Below are positions 1 through 9,052 of a stretch of 64,000 nt of DNA, piece after piece. Every line of letters starts with the position of its first letter. Positions within the stretch are counted from its first letter, which is position 1. The translations under genes and the position numbers were made by a program. A model generated the notes under the pieces. That model saw only the letters and a list, made by a program, of their open reading frames with translations, did no database searches and was not told the DNA's origin. The DNA is from an uncultured Bacilli bacterium. GTDB lineage: Bacteria > Bacillota_I > Bacilli_A > RF39 > UBA660. The DNA is taken from NCBI GenBank assembly GCA_934097085.1, contig CAKONK010000006.1, positions 1 through 64,000 on the forward strand, read 5' to 3'.

Positions 1-31
1 AAAACCCAATTGAATATAGAACTCAATTGGG
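1..31 (-). terminator. Intrinsic terminator after lysS
   Basis: A perfect 9-bp hairpin (CCCAATTGA and TCAATTGGG arms, 9-nt loop) is followed on the minus strand by a TTTT run. It lies about 60 bases past the lysS stop and would end that transcript. Confidence 0.75.
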
Positions 32-92
32 CTTTCAATAATACTTTTTTAGTGTCTACTTTTTATTGACAACTTCAAATTTTTATCTTACA

Positions 93-1583
93 TTATTTAT
101 TAATATTTTTCATAGTGGGGAATAAGATTACATCTCTAATTGAATCTTGTTCTGTAAATAACATTACAAGTCTATCAATACCATAACCAATTCCACCAGC
201 TGGAGGCATACCATATTCTAGTGCTTCGATAAAGTCCATATCAATATCATTTGCTTCATCATTACCAAGATCTCTTTCTTTTAATTGTTCTTCGAATCTA
301 TCAAGTTGAGTAATTGGATCATTTAATTCTGTATAAGCATTAGCAAATTCTTTACCACCAATAAATAATTCAAATCTTTCTACAAATCTTGGATCAGTAG
401 GATTTGCTTTTGTAAGGGGACTTATCTCTACTGGATGACCATATAGGAATGTTGGTTGAATTAAAGTTTCTTCAACATATTTTTCAAAGAATAAATTTAT
501 AATATGTCCAACAGTATGTTCATGCTCTTGTACTTCAATTTGATGCTCTTTTGCAAGTTCTAAAGCCTCATCAACAGTCATTTCTTTAGAAAAATCTATG
601 CCAGTTACCTCTTTAATAGAGTCAACCATACTTATTCTTTTCCAAGGTCCAGTTAAATTAATATCATAACCACACCAATTATATTCCATCTTACCAATAA
701 CTTTTGTTGCAATTTCTTGATACATTTTTTCAGTCATATCCATCATACCCTCAAGGTCTGAATATGCAAGATAAGCTTCCATTAATGTAAACTCTGGATT
801 ATGTTTAGGATCCATACCTTCATTTCTAAATGTTCTACCTATTTCATAAACAGCTTCCATCCCACCAACAAGTAATCTTTTAAGTGGAAGTTCTAGGGCA
901 ATTCTTAAATACATATCAATATCTTGTGTATTATGATGTGTTATAAATGGTCTTGCGCTAGCACCAGTAAGAAGTGTTTGAAGTACAGGTGTTTCTACCT
1001 CAGTAAAACCACGATTATCCATGAAGTTTTGAATACATCTAATAATTTTTGGTCTAGTATAGGCAACTTTACGAGATTCTTCATTCATTATAAGATCAAC
1101 ATATCTACGTCTATATCTTTCTTCAATATCAGTAAGTCCATGAAATTTTTCTGGTAATGGTTTAAGCGCTTTAACTAAATGAGTATATTCTAAACATTTA
1201 ATAGTTACTTCTCCAGTACCGGTTTTCATAACTTTACCTTTAACACCAACTATATCACCAAGGTCAGCTGTTTTAAATAAGTTATAAGTTTCCTCGCCTA
1301 CATCATTAATTGAAATATATATTTGAATATTACCAGTTCTATCTTTAATTGAGAAAAATGATGCTTTACCCATTTTCCTTATAAACATAATTCTTCCGGC
1401 AACAACCTCAATATCATTTCTATTTTCAAATTCATCATGAGAAATATCTTGATATTTTTCTTTTATATCTAAAGCATAACCAGTTCTTTCAAATCTATGT
1501 CCAAAAGGATCAATACCTAGATTTACTAAATTTTCAAGTTTATTTCTTCTAACTAATTCTTGTTCTGTAAAATTTCTTTCCAT
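93..1583 (-). CDS. lysS: Lysyl-tRNA synthetase, class II
   Basis: Charges tRNA-Lys with lysine in the cytoplasm. The 496-residue length is normal for bacterial LysS. An N-terminal OB-fold anticodon-binding domain spans about residues 58-140 (VAGRIM...IQIYI). The class II catalytic core follows, with motif 2 ([18 protein letters not shown], near 250) and motif 3 (GIGYGIDRL, near 465). The ATG has a GGTGAT Shine-Dalgarno a few bases upstream. It is the last gene of its transcript, with a hairpin terminator downstream, and a separate terminator isolates the next gene upstream. The family assignment is certain by motif content. Confidence 0.97.
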   Translation of the reverse strand: MERNFTEQELVRRNKLENLVNLGIDPFGHRFERTGYALDIKEKYQDISHDEFENRNDIEVVAGRIMFIRKMGKASFFSIKDRTGNIQIYISINDVGEETYNLFKTADLGDIVGVKGKVMKTGTGEVTIKCLEYTHLVKALKPLPEKFHGLTDIEERYRRRYVDLIMNEESRKVAYTRPKIIRCIQNFMDNRGFTEVETPVLQTLLTGASARPFITHHNTQDIDMYLRIALELPLKRLLVGGMEAVYEIGRTFRNEGMDPKHNPEFTLMEAYLAYSDLEGMMDMTEKMYQEIATKVIGKMEYNWCGYDINLTGPWKRISMVDSIKEVTGIDFSKEMTVDEALELAKEHQIEVQEHEHTVGHIINLFFEKYVEETLIQPTFLYGHPVEISPLTKANPTDPRFVERFELFIGGKEFANAYTELNDPITQLDRFEEQLKERDLGNDEANDIDMDFIEALEYGMPPAGGIGYGIDRLVMLFTEQDSIRDVILFPTMKNINK

Positions 1584-1642
1584 AATATCACCACTTCTTG
1601 TTTATTTTAACATAAAAAAAATTATATATAAAGTATTTTCAT

Positions 1643-1667
1643 AAAAAAATCTACCATAAAGGTAGAT
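1643..1667 (-). terminator. Intrinsic terminator after the NPETG surface protein
   Basis: Minus-strand hairpin with ATCTACC and GGTAGAT arms, followed by T7. It sits just past the stop of the cell-wall protein gene. Confidence 0.75.
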
Positions 1668-1684
1668 TAAAAATTACAAGCTAA

Positions 1685-2263
1685 CTAAATTTTATAAAGT
1701 TTTGTTCTTTTTTTAGTTCCAAAATACACACCAGTACCAACAGCAAGTCCTATAGCAACAATTGTTAAAGGAAGGCTAGCACCAGTTTCTGGATTTTTAG
1801 TACCACTAGAATTTCCATTTTCGAAACCGATTGAGCAATCTTCATCAGCAGAATCTTTTTTTACAGTTACTACTAATGAACCAATTTGGAAATTATTACC
1901 TGTATCCGAAGAACCACTTTTATCAAATGTACATGTTAATGTAGATGTACCATCTGAATTCTTAGTTACAGTACCACCGCTAGTTACATATTCACCATAG
2001 TCTTCACATTTTGCTTCAGTAATTGCTTTTCCCAAAGTGAATTTAATAGTTTTTTGAGTAACTTTATGATTTTCAGTATTATTCTCAAGAGTAATCATAA
2101 TTTTGTATTTTCTTTGTTCATCTCCTGAAGAAAGTGTTGTTGAAGTAAATTCACCAGATTTACCAGGAACATCAATTGTTTCCTTATAATCAGCTGCTCT
2201 TACCACAAAAGGCATACATAAAAGTACTCCCATAACTAGTAAATAACTAAAAAACTTTTTCAT
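1685..2263 (-). CDS. Sortase-anchored cell surface protein (NPETG motif)
   Basis: Predicted secreted, cell-wall anchored protein of 192 aa. It starts with a signal peptide (MKKFFSYLL...VRA, cleavage near residue 23). The middle is a beta-rich domain with Cys residues (CEDYG, LTCTF, EDCS). The C-terminus is a classic sorting signal: NPETG near residue 157, a hydrophobic helix, then a basic tail (KKRTKLYK). The ATG is preceded by GGAGA. It is divergent from the sortase gene on the other strand, 130 bp away, so that sortase probably anchors it; NPxTG rather than LPxTG fits a class B or related enzyme. The function of the middle domain is unknown. Confidence 0.85.
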   Translation of the reverse strand: MKKFFSYLLVMGVLLCMPFVVRAADYKETIDVPGKSGEFTSTTLSSGDEQRKYKIMITLENNTENHKVTQKTIKFTLGKAITEAKCEDYGEYVTSGGTVTKNSDGTSTLTCTFDKSGSSDTGNNFQIGSLVVTVKKDSADEDCSIGFENGNSSGTKNPETGASLPLTIVAIGLAVGTGVYFGTKKRTKLYKI

Positions 2264-2393
2264 CCATCAACTCTCCTATCTTTATTATGACCTAATTATA
2301 TCATAAAATTACAAAAAACAATATATTTTTTTAAAAAATTATATTAAAATGTAAAGTTTTGTGTTATCATAATTAATATAAGGTAGGTTAAAA

Positions 2394-3947
2394 GTGAAAA
2401 TATTAGTAAAAATTAAAAACGATAGATTGTGTTTTATTACTAGAAAAAAACTTAATCCAGATTATAAAAATATGTTAAATACTAATGTAATTAGCAATAA
2501 CGAGCTAGTATTTAGTGATGAATATATTTTTTTAAATCAAAAAATTATTTGTACTTTTTTTAATGAATTAATAAAAACCTACTCTATTTCTACCTTATCT
2601 TTTCAATCACTTGAGGTACTTTATATATTCTTACCTTTCTTATCAAAATTTAAAGGAGTCAGTTCTCTATACTTAGAATCAGATGAAATAATGCCATATA
2701 AATTATGTGAAAAATTATGTAAAATTAATAATTTAAAATATTTAAGTTTTGAATACATCCCCCAATATATGTTTGAACTATTAGATAAGAATGGCTACAT
2801 ACCTGAATCACGAAGTGAAATATTATTTACATCAAAATTTATGGAAACCAATAATCTTACAACATATTCTTCAATTTACTATAAAAATAATATTTATTTA
2901 GAATTTCCTTTCTCAAATGAGGATATTCTAAATTTTAATACATTTTGTGATATAAACAAAAGTTTAAAAATAGTTCATATAAATAAACTTAATAAAGAAA
3001 ATTTAGAAACTATAATTAAAGTATTAAAAAATAATAATAAAAAAAATATAAAAATAATTTTACATGGTAACGAACATGATCCAAATGTAATTGAATATTT
3101 AAAAAAGAATAATAAGCTAATTAAAAAGAAATACAAAATAACTTTTAAATTAAAATATTCTAATGATTACATTGAAAATAATATTGCAAATGAAACAAAT
3201 AATGCTGTACTTAGAATGATTGCATTATTAATATTTGCTATTATTCTTTTTTCTTTCATTTATGTTTTCTATGATAATTACAATTCAATGATGAAAGTTA
3301 GCAAAATACAAAATGAAGTTATTGAGTACATAAACGCTAAGGAAATTAATGAAGAACACACAAACAGAGTAATTAATGGTTTAGAAATTAAAAATAATTA
3401 TTTATACTCTTTAACCTCTATAAATCCTGATGTCGTTGGTTGGGTAAAAGTTAATGAAACTAATATAGATTATGCAGTAACAAAAACTTCAGATAATGAA
3501 TATTATTTGGACCATAATTTATATAATGAAAAAGATCCTAATGGTTGGATTTATATGGATTACACAAATGATACAGCAAAGATTGATGACAATATTATTT
3601 TATATGGACATAATAGATTTTTAAACGGTGTTATGTTTGGTACTTTAAATAAAGTATTGTATAAAAATTGGTATACAAATGAAGATAATCTTACGATTAT
3701 ATTTGATACCCTATATGGTTCATATAAATATAAAATATTTTCAATATATATAATTCCTACAACAACTGATTATTTAACTACAAATTTTGAAAGTAATGAA
3801 GAAAAGAAACAATTTATAGATTTGATAAAAAATCGAAGTATCTACGACTTTAATGTAAGTCTTGATGAAAACACAAAAATACTTACGCTATCTACTTGTC
3901 AAAGTGATACATCAAGGCTCGTAGTTCATGCTTATTTAGAAAATTAA
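2394..3947 (+). CDS. Class B-type sortase with a large N-terminal domain
   Basis: Membrane cysteine transpeptidase expected to anchor surface proteins. The sortase domain is C-terminal (about 330-517), with the catalytic His in LYGHNRFLNG, Cys in LSTCQ and Arg in SRLVVHAYL. A single transmembrane helix lies near 271-294. The first 270 residues, ahead of that helix and so probably cytoplasmic, have no counterpart in ordinary sortases of about 230-260 aa; they look alpha/beta with Leu/Ile-rich repeats, and I do not recognise them. The start is GTG, preceded by AGGTAGG. It faces the NPETG protein gene, its likely substrate. Confidence 0.88.
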   Translation: MKILVKIKNDRLCFITRKKLNPDYKNMLNTNVISNNELVFSDEYIFLNQKIICTFFNELIKTYSISTLSFQSLEVLYIFLPFLSKFKGVSSLYLESDEIMPYKLCEKLCKINNLKYLSFEYIPQYMFELLDKNGYIPESRSEILFTSKFMETNNLTTYSSIYYKNNIYLEFPFSNEDILNFNTFCDINKSLKIVHINKLNKENLETIIKVLKNNNKKNIKIILHGNEHDPNVIEYLKKNNKLIKKKYKITFKLKYSNDYIENNIANETNNAVLRMIALLIFAIILFSFIYVFYDNYNSMMKVSKIQNEVIEYINAKEINEEHTNRVINGLEIKNNYLYSLTSINPDVVGWVKVNETNIDYAVTKTSDNEYYLDHNLYNEKDPNGWIYMDYTNDTAKIDDNIILYGHNRFLNGVMFGTLNKVLYKNWYTNEDNLTIIFDTLYGSYKYKIFSIYIIPTTTDYLTTNFESNEEKKQFIDLIKNRSIYDFNVSLDENTKILTLSTCQSDTSRLVVHAYLEN

Positions 3948-3985
3948 AAAGATAGAAATTTATTTAACTTTTTCTATCTTTTTTA
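3943..3985. terminator. Bidirectional terminator between convergent genes
   Basis: AAAAAGATAGAAA pairs with TTTCTATCTTTTT, and each arm is followed by a T run on its own strand. It serves both the sortase gene and the convergent membrane protein gene, whose stop codon lies inside it. Confidence 0.75.
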
Positions 3986-5768
3986 AATTCAGTAAATACA
4001 TTACAACAAGGGGCATTGGAAATATGAATGGTAGTGCGTATCTAAAATAGTTATTCGCAGGACTAAGTATGCAGAAAAATACTGCGACAAGCATTGGGCT
4101 TATAACTATTAAATATTTCTTTTTATTTTGTTTTATTAAATAAATAGTCATAGCTATAACTATCCATACATTAAAGCCAATGTTTACAAACAAACCAATA
4201 ACTGGTAAACATCTATAAGCCTCTCCATATCCTGATAAGAAAGAACGCAGTTGCTTAAAACTATTAAAATGATAATTTACTAAATTATTTTCAGTTATTC
4301 TTTTATCAAACTTAGTATACAAATACCAGTTTAGATCTCCAATATCAAAGTATCCATAAATATTATTGAGTGTTGCATCTATATAAGTAAATGGATGAGT
4401 ATATAAACCTTTAAACCAGGTTTTTGCATAATTAACAAAGTCCTCTTTTGTAGCATATTTGTTAAAAGTTGCTTTAACAGGATCAGATAATTTAGGTTTA
4501 TATTTAGTTTTAATAATATCATAATCAAGTAATCCTGAAATATTTCTTTTATCCTCCTCAGTCAAATCTTCTTCATAATATTTAATATATCTAGCAGTTT
4601 GTTGAAAAGGAATCGATAAAACTTCCCTAACCGTGGTACCGGTTATATGAAGTGCTGGTAAAAGTATTTTAGAATAAGACATATAACTTATAAATATTGT
4701 AAGTACTAAACAGATAATCCTTTTTTTATTAACTTTACTATAATTACACATAAATGGAAGTAATAATAATACTAGGAAAATACCATTATTTCTAAATAAA
4801 CAGATAAATATCATTAATATGAAAGACATTATTAACCATTTGAATTCTATTTTTTTATTTTTAAATTTCTCTATAAATTCCATTAAAAATATTGTTAGCC
4901 AAATCATGAGAATTGAATAATAAACATCCTTATTTGTGTTAATTGCATAAAATGGAAAACAAGGCATTATAATGTATAATAATAACATTAAAAGTAAATA
5001 TTTATTACTTACACCTTTTTTCTTTAAATAAGAAATTGTATAAGAAAGTGTTAAAACTAAAAACAATCCTTGAAAAAAAGTATAAATAAATAAACCAAAG
5101 TTATCATTAACAAGAAGTCTTCCAAGTTTAACTGAATAACCTAACATCAAAGTATGAAGTACCGGATGATGATTAGTTAAATTAACTTTTGGATCAATTT
5201 GAATTGAATAATCTACATATTTTGTTCTTACATTAAATGCCTGTTTTATTTGATTACTAGGATCTGGCGATAATACCGCTGGATAATATGCTATATAATA
5301 AACACTATAACATATTGTAAGTATCACTAGGCTTACTAAAAAAGGATGTTTATCAAATAATTTTATAAATTTATTATCCCTTAAATTAAATTTATTTTCA
5401 AAAATTGAAATAGTTTTTTTAATATAAATCATAAATAGATTTAAGACGTTATAAAATCCAATAAATCTTATAATTGTAAAAAGGAACATATACTTTTTAA
5501 ATAAGATACTAAGAGAGCCAACATCTCTATAACTTTGACCGACTAAAACAAAGATAGAAAACATTGGTAAAAGTAATTTATCTTCTTTACTAATATTTTT
5601 ATAATCATTTTTAGTATAGAAAATATAGAATATAAAAGTAAAAATAACAATTAAAACTATATTTAAAATACTAAATGGATTTTTGCCTAAATACAATTTT
5701 TTAAAATTAAAAAATAATGTAAAAGCACTAATAAAACTTAATATTAAACATTCAAACTTCTTTTTCAT
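3960..5768 (-). CDS. Polytopic membrane protein, DUF6020-like (probable GT-C fold)
   Basis: 602-aa integral membrane protein with roughly a dozen hydrophobic helices. Conserved-looking motifs include a large extracytoplasmic loop after the early helices (YYPAVLSPDPSNQIKQ, then LTNHHPVLHTLMLG) and a later loop (MPCFPFYAINTNKDVYY). The Asp/His-rich first loop and overall layout resemble the DUF6020 family and lipid-linked-sugar (GT-C) glycosyltransferases, so a role in cell-surface glycan assembly is plausible but inferred. A promoter (TTGCAA, 17 bp, TATACT with an extended TG) ends six bases before the ATG, so the mRNA is probably leaderless. Confidence 0.7.
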   Translation of the reverse strand: MKKKFECLILSFISAFTLFFNFKKLYLGKNPFSILNIVLIVIFTFIFYIFYTKNDYKNISKEDKLLLPMFSIFVLVGQSYRDVGSLSILFKKYMFLFTIIRFIGFYNVLNLFMIYIKKTISIFENKFNLRDNKFIKLFDKHPFLVSLVILTICYSVYYIAYYPAVLSPDPSNQIKQAFNVRTKYVDYSIQIDPKVNLTNHHPVLHTLMLGYSVKLGRLLVNDNFGLFIYTFFQGLFLVLTLSYTISYLKKKGVSNKYLLLMLLLYIIMPCFPFYAINTNKDVYYSILMIWLTIFLMEFIEKFKNKKIEFKWLIMSFILMIFICLFRNNGIFLVLLLLPFMCNYSKVNKKRIICLVLTIFISYMSYSKILLPALHITGTTVREVLSIPFQQTARYIKYYEEDLTEEDKRNISGLLDYDIIKTKYKPKLSDPVKATFNKYATKEDFVNYAKTWFKGLYTHPFTYIDATLNNIYGYFDIGDLNWYLYTKFDKRITENNLVNYHFNSFKQLRSFLSGYGEAYRCLPVIGLFVNIGFNVWIVIAMTIYLIKQNKKKYLIVISPMLVAVFFCILSPANNYFRYALPFIFPMPLVVMYLLNLKKIEKVK

Positions 5769-5774
5769 ATGCCT

Positions 5775-5803
5775 AGTATAGCACTTATTATTTTATTTTG
5801 CAA
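5775..5803 (-). promoter_or_regulatory. Sigma-A promoter giving a leaderless transcript
   Basis: -35 TTGCAA at 5803-5798, a 17-bp spacer ending in TGC, and -10 TATACT at 5780-5775. The predicted +1 coincides with the ATG at 5768. Confidence 0.65.
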
Positions 5804-5864
5804 TTAACTTATAGTTTAAATAAATCTTATAAAATTATATCTTTTAATAATCTTCATTAAAATT

Positions 5865-6146
5865 CTAATTAACATCATATTCTTCCTCCTCCTTTTTTGT
5901 AAATATTAGTTTGATTAAAAGTTCAAAGAATCTTTCATCTTCATTATACTTAATAAATTCTGGTGGTTCAATTTCATTAATTTTAACATCTAACTGATTA
6001 CAGTTTTTCTTTGGCACTTCATAATGCTCTAAAATATTATCAAATACATCCGCCAAAATCTCTTTAGGTATTTGTCCTTTTTTTACTCTTTCATAATCTC
6101 CATCACCGCTTGTAGAAAAAGTAATTTTTTGATTAATTTCTTGCAT
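5865..6146 (-). CDS. Hypothetical acidic protein, 93 aa
   Basis: Unrecognised small soluble protein. I place the start at the ATG at 6146, preceded by a strong AAAAAAGGAGG site; an upstream in-frame extension of 17 residues (starting GTG) has no ribosome site and consists of translated leader. The sequence has a basic-to-acidic pattern ending in a Glu-rich tail (KKEEEEYDV) and shows no membrane segment or signal peptide. The leader upstream holds a partly duplicated block and a palindrome, suggesting regulation. It is followed by no close gene on its strand. Confidence 0.55.
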   Translation of the reverse strand: MQEINQKITFSTSGDGDYERVKKGQIPKEILADVFDNILEHYEVPKKNCNQLDVKINEIEPPEFIKYNEDERFFELLIKLIFTKKEEEEYDVN

Positions 6147-6151
6147 TTTTA

Positions 6152-6330
6152 ATTCCTCCTTTTTTGCTGAAATTTTCACTTTACACTTTTTTGACACTTT
6201 TTGTTTTTTGCTATGTCATATCATTTTTCTCCTTTCACTATACTTATTACCGGAAAATTTCTGATTTCCTCCTTTTTTTGTTAAATTTCTTTAAAAAAAT
6301 TAAAATTTTACATTTTTTTGACACTTTTTG
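6152..6330 (-). repeat. Imperfectly duplicated leader block
   Basis: Two blocks each read, on the minus strand, CAAAAAGTGTCAAAAAA then TGTAAA, followed 20-30 bases later by AAAAAAGGAGGAA. The first is at about 6330-6267 and the second at about 6204-6152. Only the second Shine-Dalgarno is followed by a sensible start codon. Confidence 0.5.
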
Positions 6331-6365
6331 ATATTTTTATTTACATTAATTTTGTATATGTTTTG

Positions 6366-6381
6366 TGTAAAGTAATTTACA
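6366..6381. promoter_or_regulatory. Palindrome, possible operator
   Basis: TGTAAAGTAATTTACA is a perfect 6+4+6 inverted repeat. The half-site TGTAAA recurs on the minus strand in both downstream leader blocks, which hints at a regulator site but does not prove one. Confidence 0.35.
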
Positions 6382-6399
6382 TTTTTATAATTTTCAAAT

Positions 6400-6427
6400 A
6401 AAAAAATCATATCAATTTTGATACGAT
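6400..6427 (-). terminator. Intrinsic terminator after the DUF1003 gene
   Basis: Minus-strand hairpin ATCGTATCA/TGATATGAT followed by a T run. It starts at the stop codon of the DUF1003 gene. Confidence 0.65.
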
Positions 6428-6933
6428 TACTTTTTATCATCTTCATTTAACATACTGATAATTTTATTTTGATTTTTAATTATCTTTTCCATTTTATTAT
6501 GTAAGTCTTCGAGAATTAATTCACTTTTTAAATCAGTTTTATAATCATTTGAACTACGAAGTCTATCTTTTTTTGCTTCCCTATTTTGGCTCATCATAAT
6601 TATTGGTGCCTGAAGGGCCGCTATACAAGACAAAAGTAAATTTAAAAGAATAAATGGGTATGGATCTGCATTTGTTAAAATAAATATATTAAGAATTATC
6701 CATAAAAGAAGGAATATAACAAGTCCTATTATAAATGGCCAACTACCTGCGATTTCAGTTATTTTATCTGCTAGAAAGTCTCCAAAACTTCTATTTAAAT
6801 CACTTTCTTTATCTGTATCAACGCTAATTGGTTCATTAATAAGCATATTAATTAAATCTTCTTCATCAGTTACATTAATATCTTTTTTTAAAAGCATTTT
6901 TACTATTTCTTTTTTACTATTTTTACTTTCCAT
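6427..6933 (-). CDS. DUF1003 family membrane protein
   Basis: 168-aa membrane protein matching DUF1003. A cytoplasmic N-terminal region precedes the signature FGDFLADKITEIAGSWPFI (about 50-68), which leads into two transmembrane helices (about 63-85 and 93-112). The PFILLNLLLSCIAALQAPIIMMSQNR motif (93-118, given here only as landmarks PFILL and MMSQNR) is diagnostic. The C-terminal helix after KDRLRSSNDYK is cytoplasmic and coiled-coil-like. The biochemical function of the family is not established. The ATG has no strong Shine-Dalgarno; upstream is a GGTGATAA-type site. Confidence 0.85.
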   Translation of the reverse strand: MESKNSKKEIVKMLLKKDINVTDEEDLINMLINEPISVDTDKESDLNRSFGDFLADKITEIAGSWPFIIGLVIFLLLWIILNIFILTNADPYPFILLNLLLSCIAALQAPIIMMSQNREAKKDRLRSSNDYKTDLKSELILEDLHNKMEKIIKNQNKIISMLNEDDKK

Positions 6934-6980
6934 TTTTTATCACCATATTAATGGTACCACAAAAGTATCTATTTTGTAAA

Positions 6981-7862
6981 TTATTTATGTTTTGTAAGTC
7001 TTAAAGACATATCTTCATAAAATGCTTTATTCTCATTATAAAAGTCCTCATACATATCTTTATGTAGTAATATTTTAGCATTTGATTCATTTAAAATATC
7101 TTGAACTTCTTCATTTGATAAAGGCTTGTTATTTTGATTTATTAAATCACACATTCTTTTACGATTTTCGAGTAAATCAAAATAACCATTATCCTTAAAA
7201 ATAGGAAGCATTACTCCTTTGTCATCAGTAATACCAAGGTCAAATGAATCTAATATTCTTTCTTGTGTTGGATCTAAAAAATAATTTTTACCATCATAAC
7301 TAGCATAGGAAATTAAATGTGGTGCATAAATATAATTAACTTTTAAAAATCTAACTAAATAGTGGTTCATAACATAATCTAGCTTTCCTTGATAATTATA
7401 AACATCTTTATAGTATTTTTGAACCATTCCATATAATAAAGGTACAGAACACAAATTACTATAATTATAGCTTTCTATATCACTTTCTCTTAAAATGTCT
7501 GTAAGCATTGAGCCTATATGCCTGCATACGCCTTTGCCATTAAATATATTTGCTCCACGTAAATTTATCATATCTAAATACTCTTTATAAAAGACTTTAA
7601 ATTCGATAGATTTATCTTTAGATAAGAAACCATTTTTATACATATAAACAAATAAAGCATATATTGAAATAGGTTCTTTAAAAGAAAGCTCATCATTTAA
7701 CACCTTATATCTTTTTAAAAACTGTTTATAATCATTAAATAAAGCTGCATATTCCTCTTTAGTTATTTTATTACTTTTTAACATCCAATTAAAATTTGTT
7801 TCATCAACATTAGGTGCAACAAATAAATTTAATCTTATTTTTTCTAAATCATAAATACTCAT
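6981..7862 (-). CDS. Transglutaminase-like cysteine protein
   Basis: 293-aa soluble protein. The start at 7862 is preceded by AAGGGGGT; a longer frame to 7928 lacks such a site. A papain/transglutaminase-like triad can be read as Cys in NGKGVCRHIG (near 140), His in YAPHLISYAS and Asp in NYFLDPTQ (near 200-222). This is the order and spacing seen in bacterial transglutaminase-like proteins, many of which are peptidases or are inactive. No signal peptide is visible, so it is probably cytoplasmic. Two other transglutaminase-like genes occur at 37043 and 59083, with different surroundings. Function unknown. Confidence 0.55.
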   Translation of the reverse strand: MSIYDLEKIRLNLFVAPNVDETNFNWMLKSNKITKEEYAALFNDYKQFLKRYKVLNDELSFKEPISIYALFVYMYKNGFLSKDKSIEFKVFYKEYLDMINLRGANIFNGKGVCRHIGSMLTDILRESDIESYNYSNLCSVPLLYGMVQKYYKDVYNYQGKLDYVMNHYLVRFLKVNYIYAPHLISYASYDGKNYFLDPTQERILDSFDLGITDDKGVMLPIFKDNGYFDLLENRKRMCDLINQNNKPLSNEEVQDILNESNAKILLHKDMYEDFYNENKAFYEDMSLRLTKHK

Positions 7863-7928
7863 ATTAACCCCCTTAATTACTAATATTCTATCATAAAAAT
7901 TATCAAATGTAAAGTTTGTGTCAAACAA

Positions 7929-7968
7929 AAAAAATATAACTAAGTTAAAATAACTTAATTATATCACT
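7929..7968 (-). terminator. Intrinsic terminator after rseP
   Basis: Long AT-rich hairpin (ATATAATTAAGTTA and TAACTTAGTTATAT arms) followed by T8 on the minus strand. The rseP stop codon lies within its 5' arm. Confidence 0.7.
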
Positions 7969-9036
7969 TATTGTAACTACAATCATTAAAAGGAATATTA
8001 ATATAAAACCAATTAAATGACAAGTATTTTCTATTTTAGCATTAACTGGACTACCTTTAATTTTTTCAATTATTAAGAATAATACATGTCCACCATCAAA
8101 TGCTGGAAATGGTAAAATATTAATAAATCCAACATTGATTGATAAGAATGCTAATATGTATAAGAAATAATTTATACCATAATTAATTGTTTCACCTACT
8201 ACTTCATAAATACCTACAGGTCCTGATAAAGCAGATAAACCAATTTTACCAGAAACAAGTCCCCATATAGTATAAACCATTGAACTTATAATAGAGTTAA
8301 ACTTTCTTATACTATAAACAAATGATTTAAATACATTTGAGGTATCCTCAGCATCAATTTGAATACCAAATAATTTAGATTCTGCACCAGTTTCTTCATC
8401 TTTAATAATCTCTGGTTTAATTTTAATTTCCTCTTTAGTGCCATCAGTGTGTTTTACTTCAAACGTATAATATTCATTAGTATTTTTATAATATAAAATA
8501 ATTTGTGCTTTATCCCAAGAAGATACATTATAACCATTAATACTTGTTATAACATCACCTGATTTTAATCCGGCAGCTGCCGCAGGTTTATCCGCAACTA
8601 CATCTAATACTTTTGGAGTAATTGCTCCGCCACCCCATATAAGTGTATAAATAAATAGAATTACTATTGCTAAAATAAAGTTATTAACAACTCCTGCGAC
8701 TAAAATGATAAGTCTTTGCCACCATTTTTTATTGCACATTAATTTATCTTTTTTAATTTTTTTATTATTTTCATCAACTTCGCCTGAATCATAAACTTCA
8801 CCAGCCATTGATACAAATCCCCCTATAGGAATTGCTCTAATATTATAATTAATACCATCTTTTTTTCCTTTATGGGTATGTAATAAAGGCCCCATTCCTA
8901 TTGAAAATTCATAAATATGAACACCAAAAGTTTTAGCCCAAATGAAGTGACCAAATTCATGAACTAATATTATTATTCCTAAAATAAATAATAATAATAA
9001 AATTTTTATAATAAATAAACCTATACTTGGAAGCAT
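7945..9036 (-). CDS. rseP: RIP metalloprotease RseP (site-2 protease, M50)
   Basis: Intramembrane zinc protease that cleaves transmembrane anti-sigma factors and leftover signal peptides. The HEFGH zinc motif lies in the first helix (near residue 26). A PDZ domain spans about 140-210 (KPAAAAGLKSGDVITSING), and the third zinc ligand is in NILPFPAFDGGH (near 310). The 363-aa length and four-helix layout are typical. It is the last gene of a divIVA-cdsA-rseP run, 16 bp after cdsA. The dxr gene that often sits between cdsA and rseP in Firmicutes is absent here. Confidence 0.95.
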   Translation of the reverse strand: MLPSIGLFIIKILLLLFILGIIILVHEFGHFIWAKTFGVHIYEFSIGMGPLLHTHKGKKDGINYNIRAIPIGGFVSMAGEVYDSGEVDENNKKIKKDKLMCNKKWWQRLIILVAGVVNNFILAIVILFIYTLIWGGGAITPKVLDVVADKPAAAAGLKSGDVITSINGYNVSSWDKAQIILYYKNTNEYYTFEVKHTDGTKEEIKIKPEIIKDEETGAESKLFGIQIDAEDTSNVFKSFVYSIRKFNSIISSMVYTIWGLVSGKIGLSALSGPVGIYEVVGETINYGINYFLYILAFLSINVGFINILPFPAFDGGHVLFLIIEKIKGSPVNAKIENTCHLIGFILIFLLMIVVTISDIIKLF

Positions 9037-9052
9037 AATTTTTTTCTCCTTT

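Noticed and set aside
924..1157. Plus-strand open frame inside lysS
   Set aside because: Antisense shadow of a clear lysS gene; Cys/Ser-rich low-complexity translation and no ribosome site. The same reasoning removes the other antisense frames inside long genes (for example 9270-9518, 11327-11617, 13847-14071, 39780-40112, 54819-55010).
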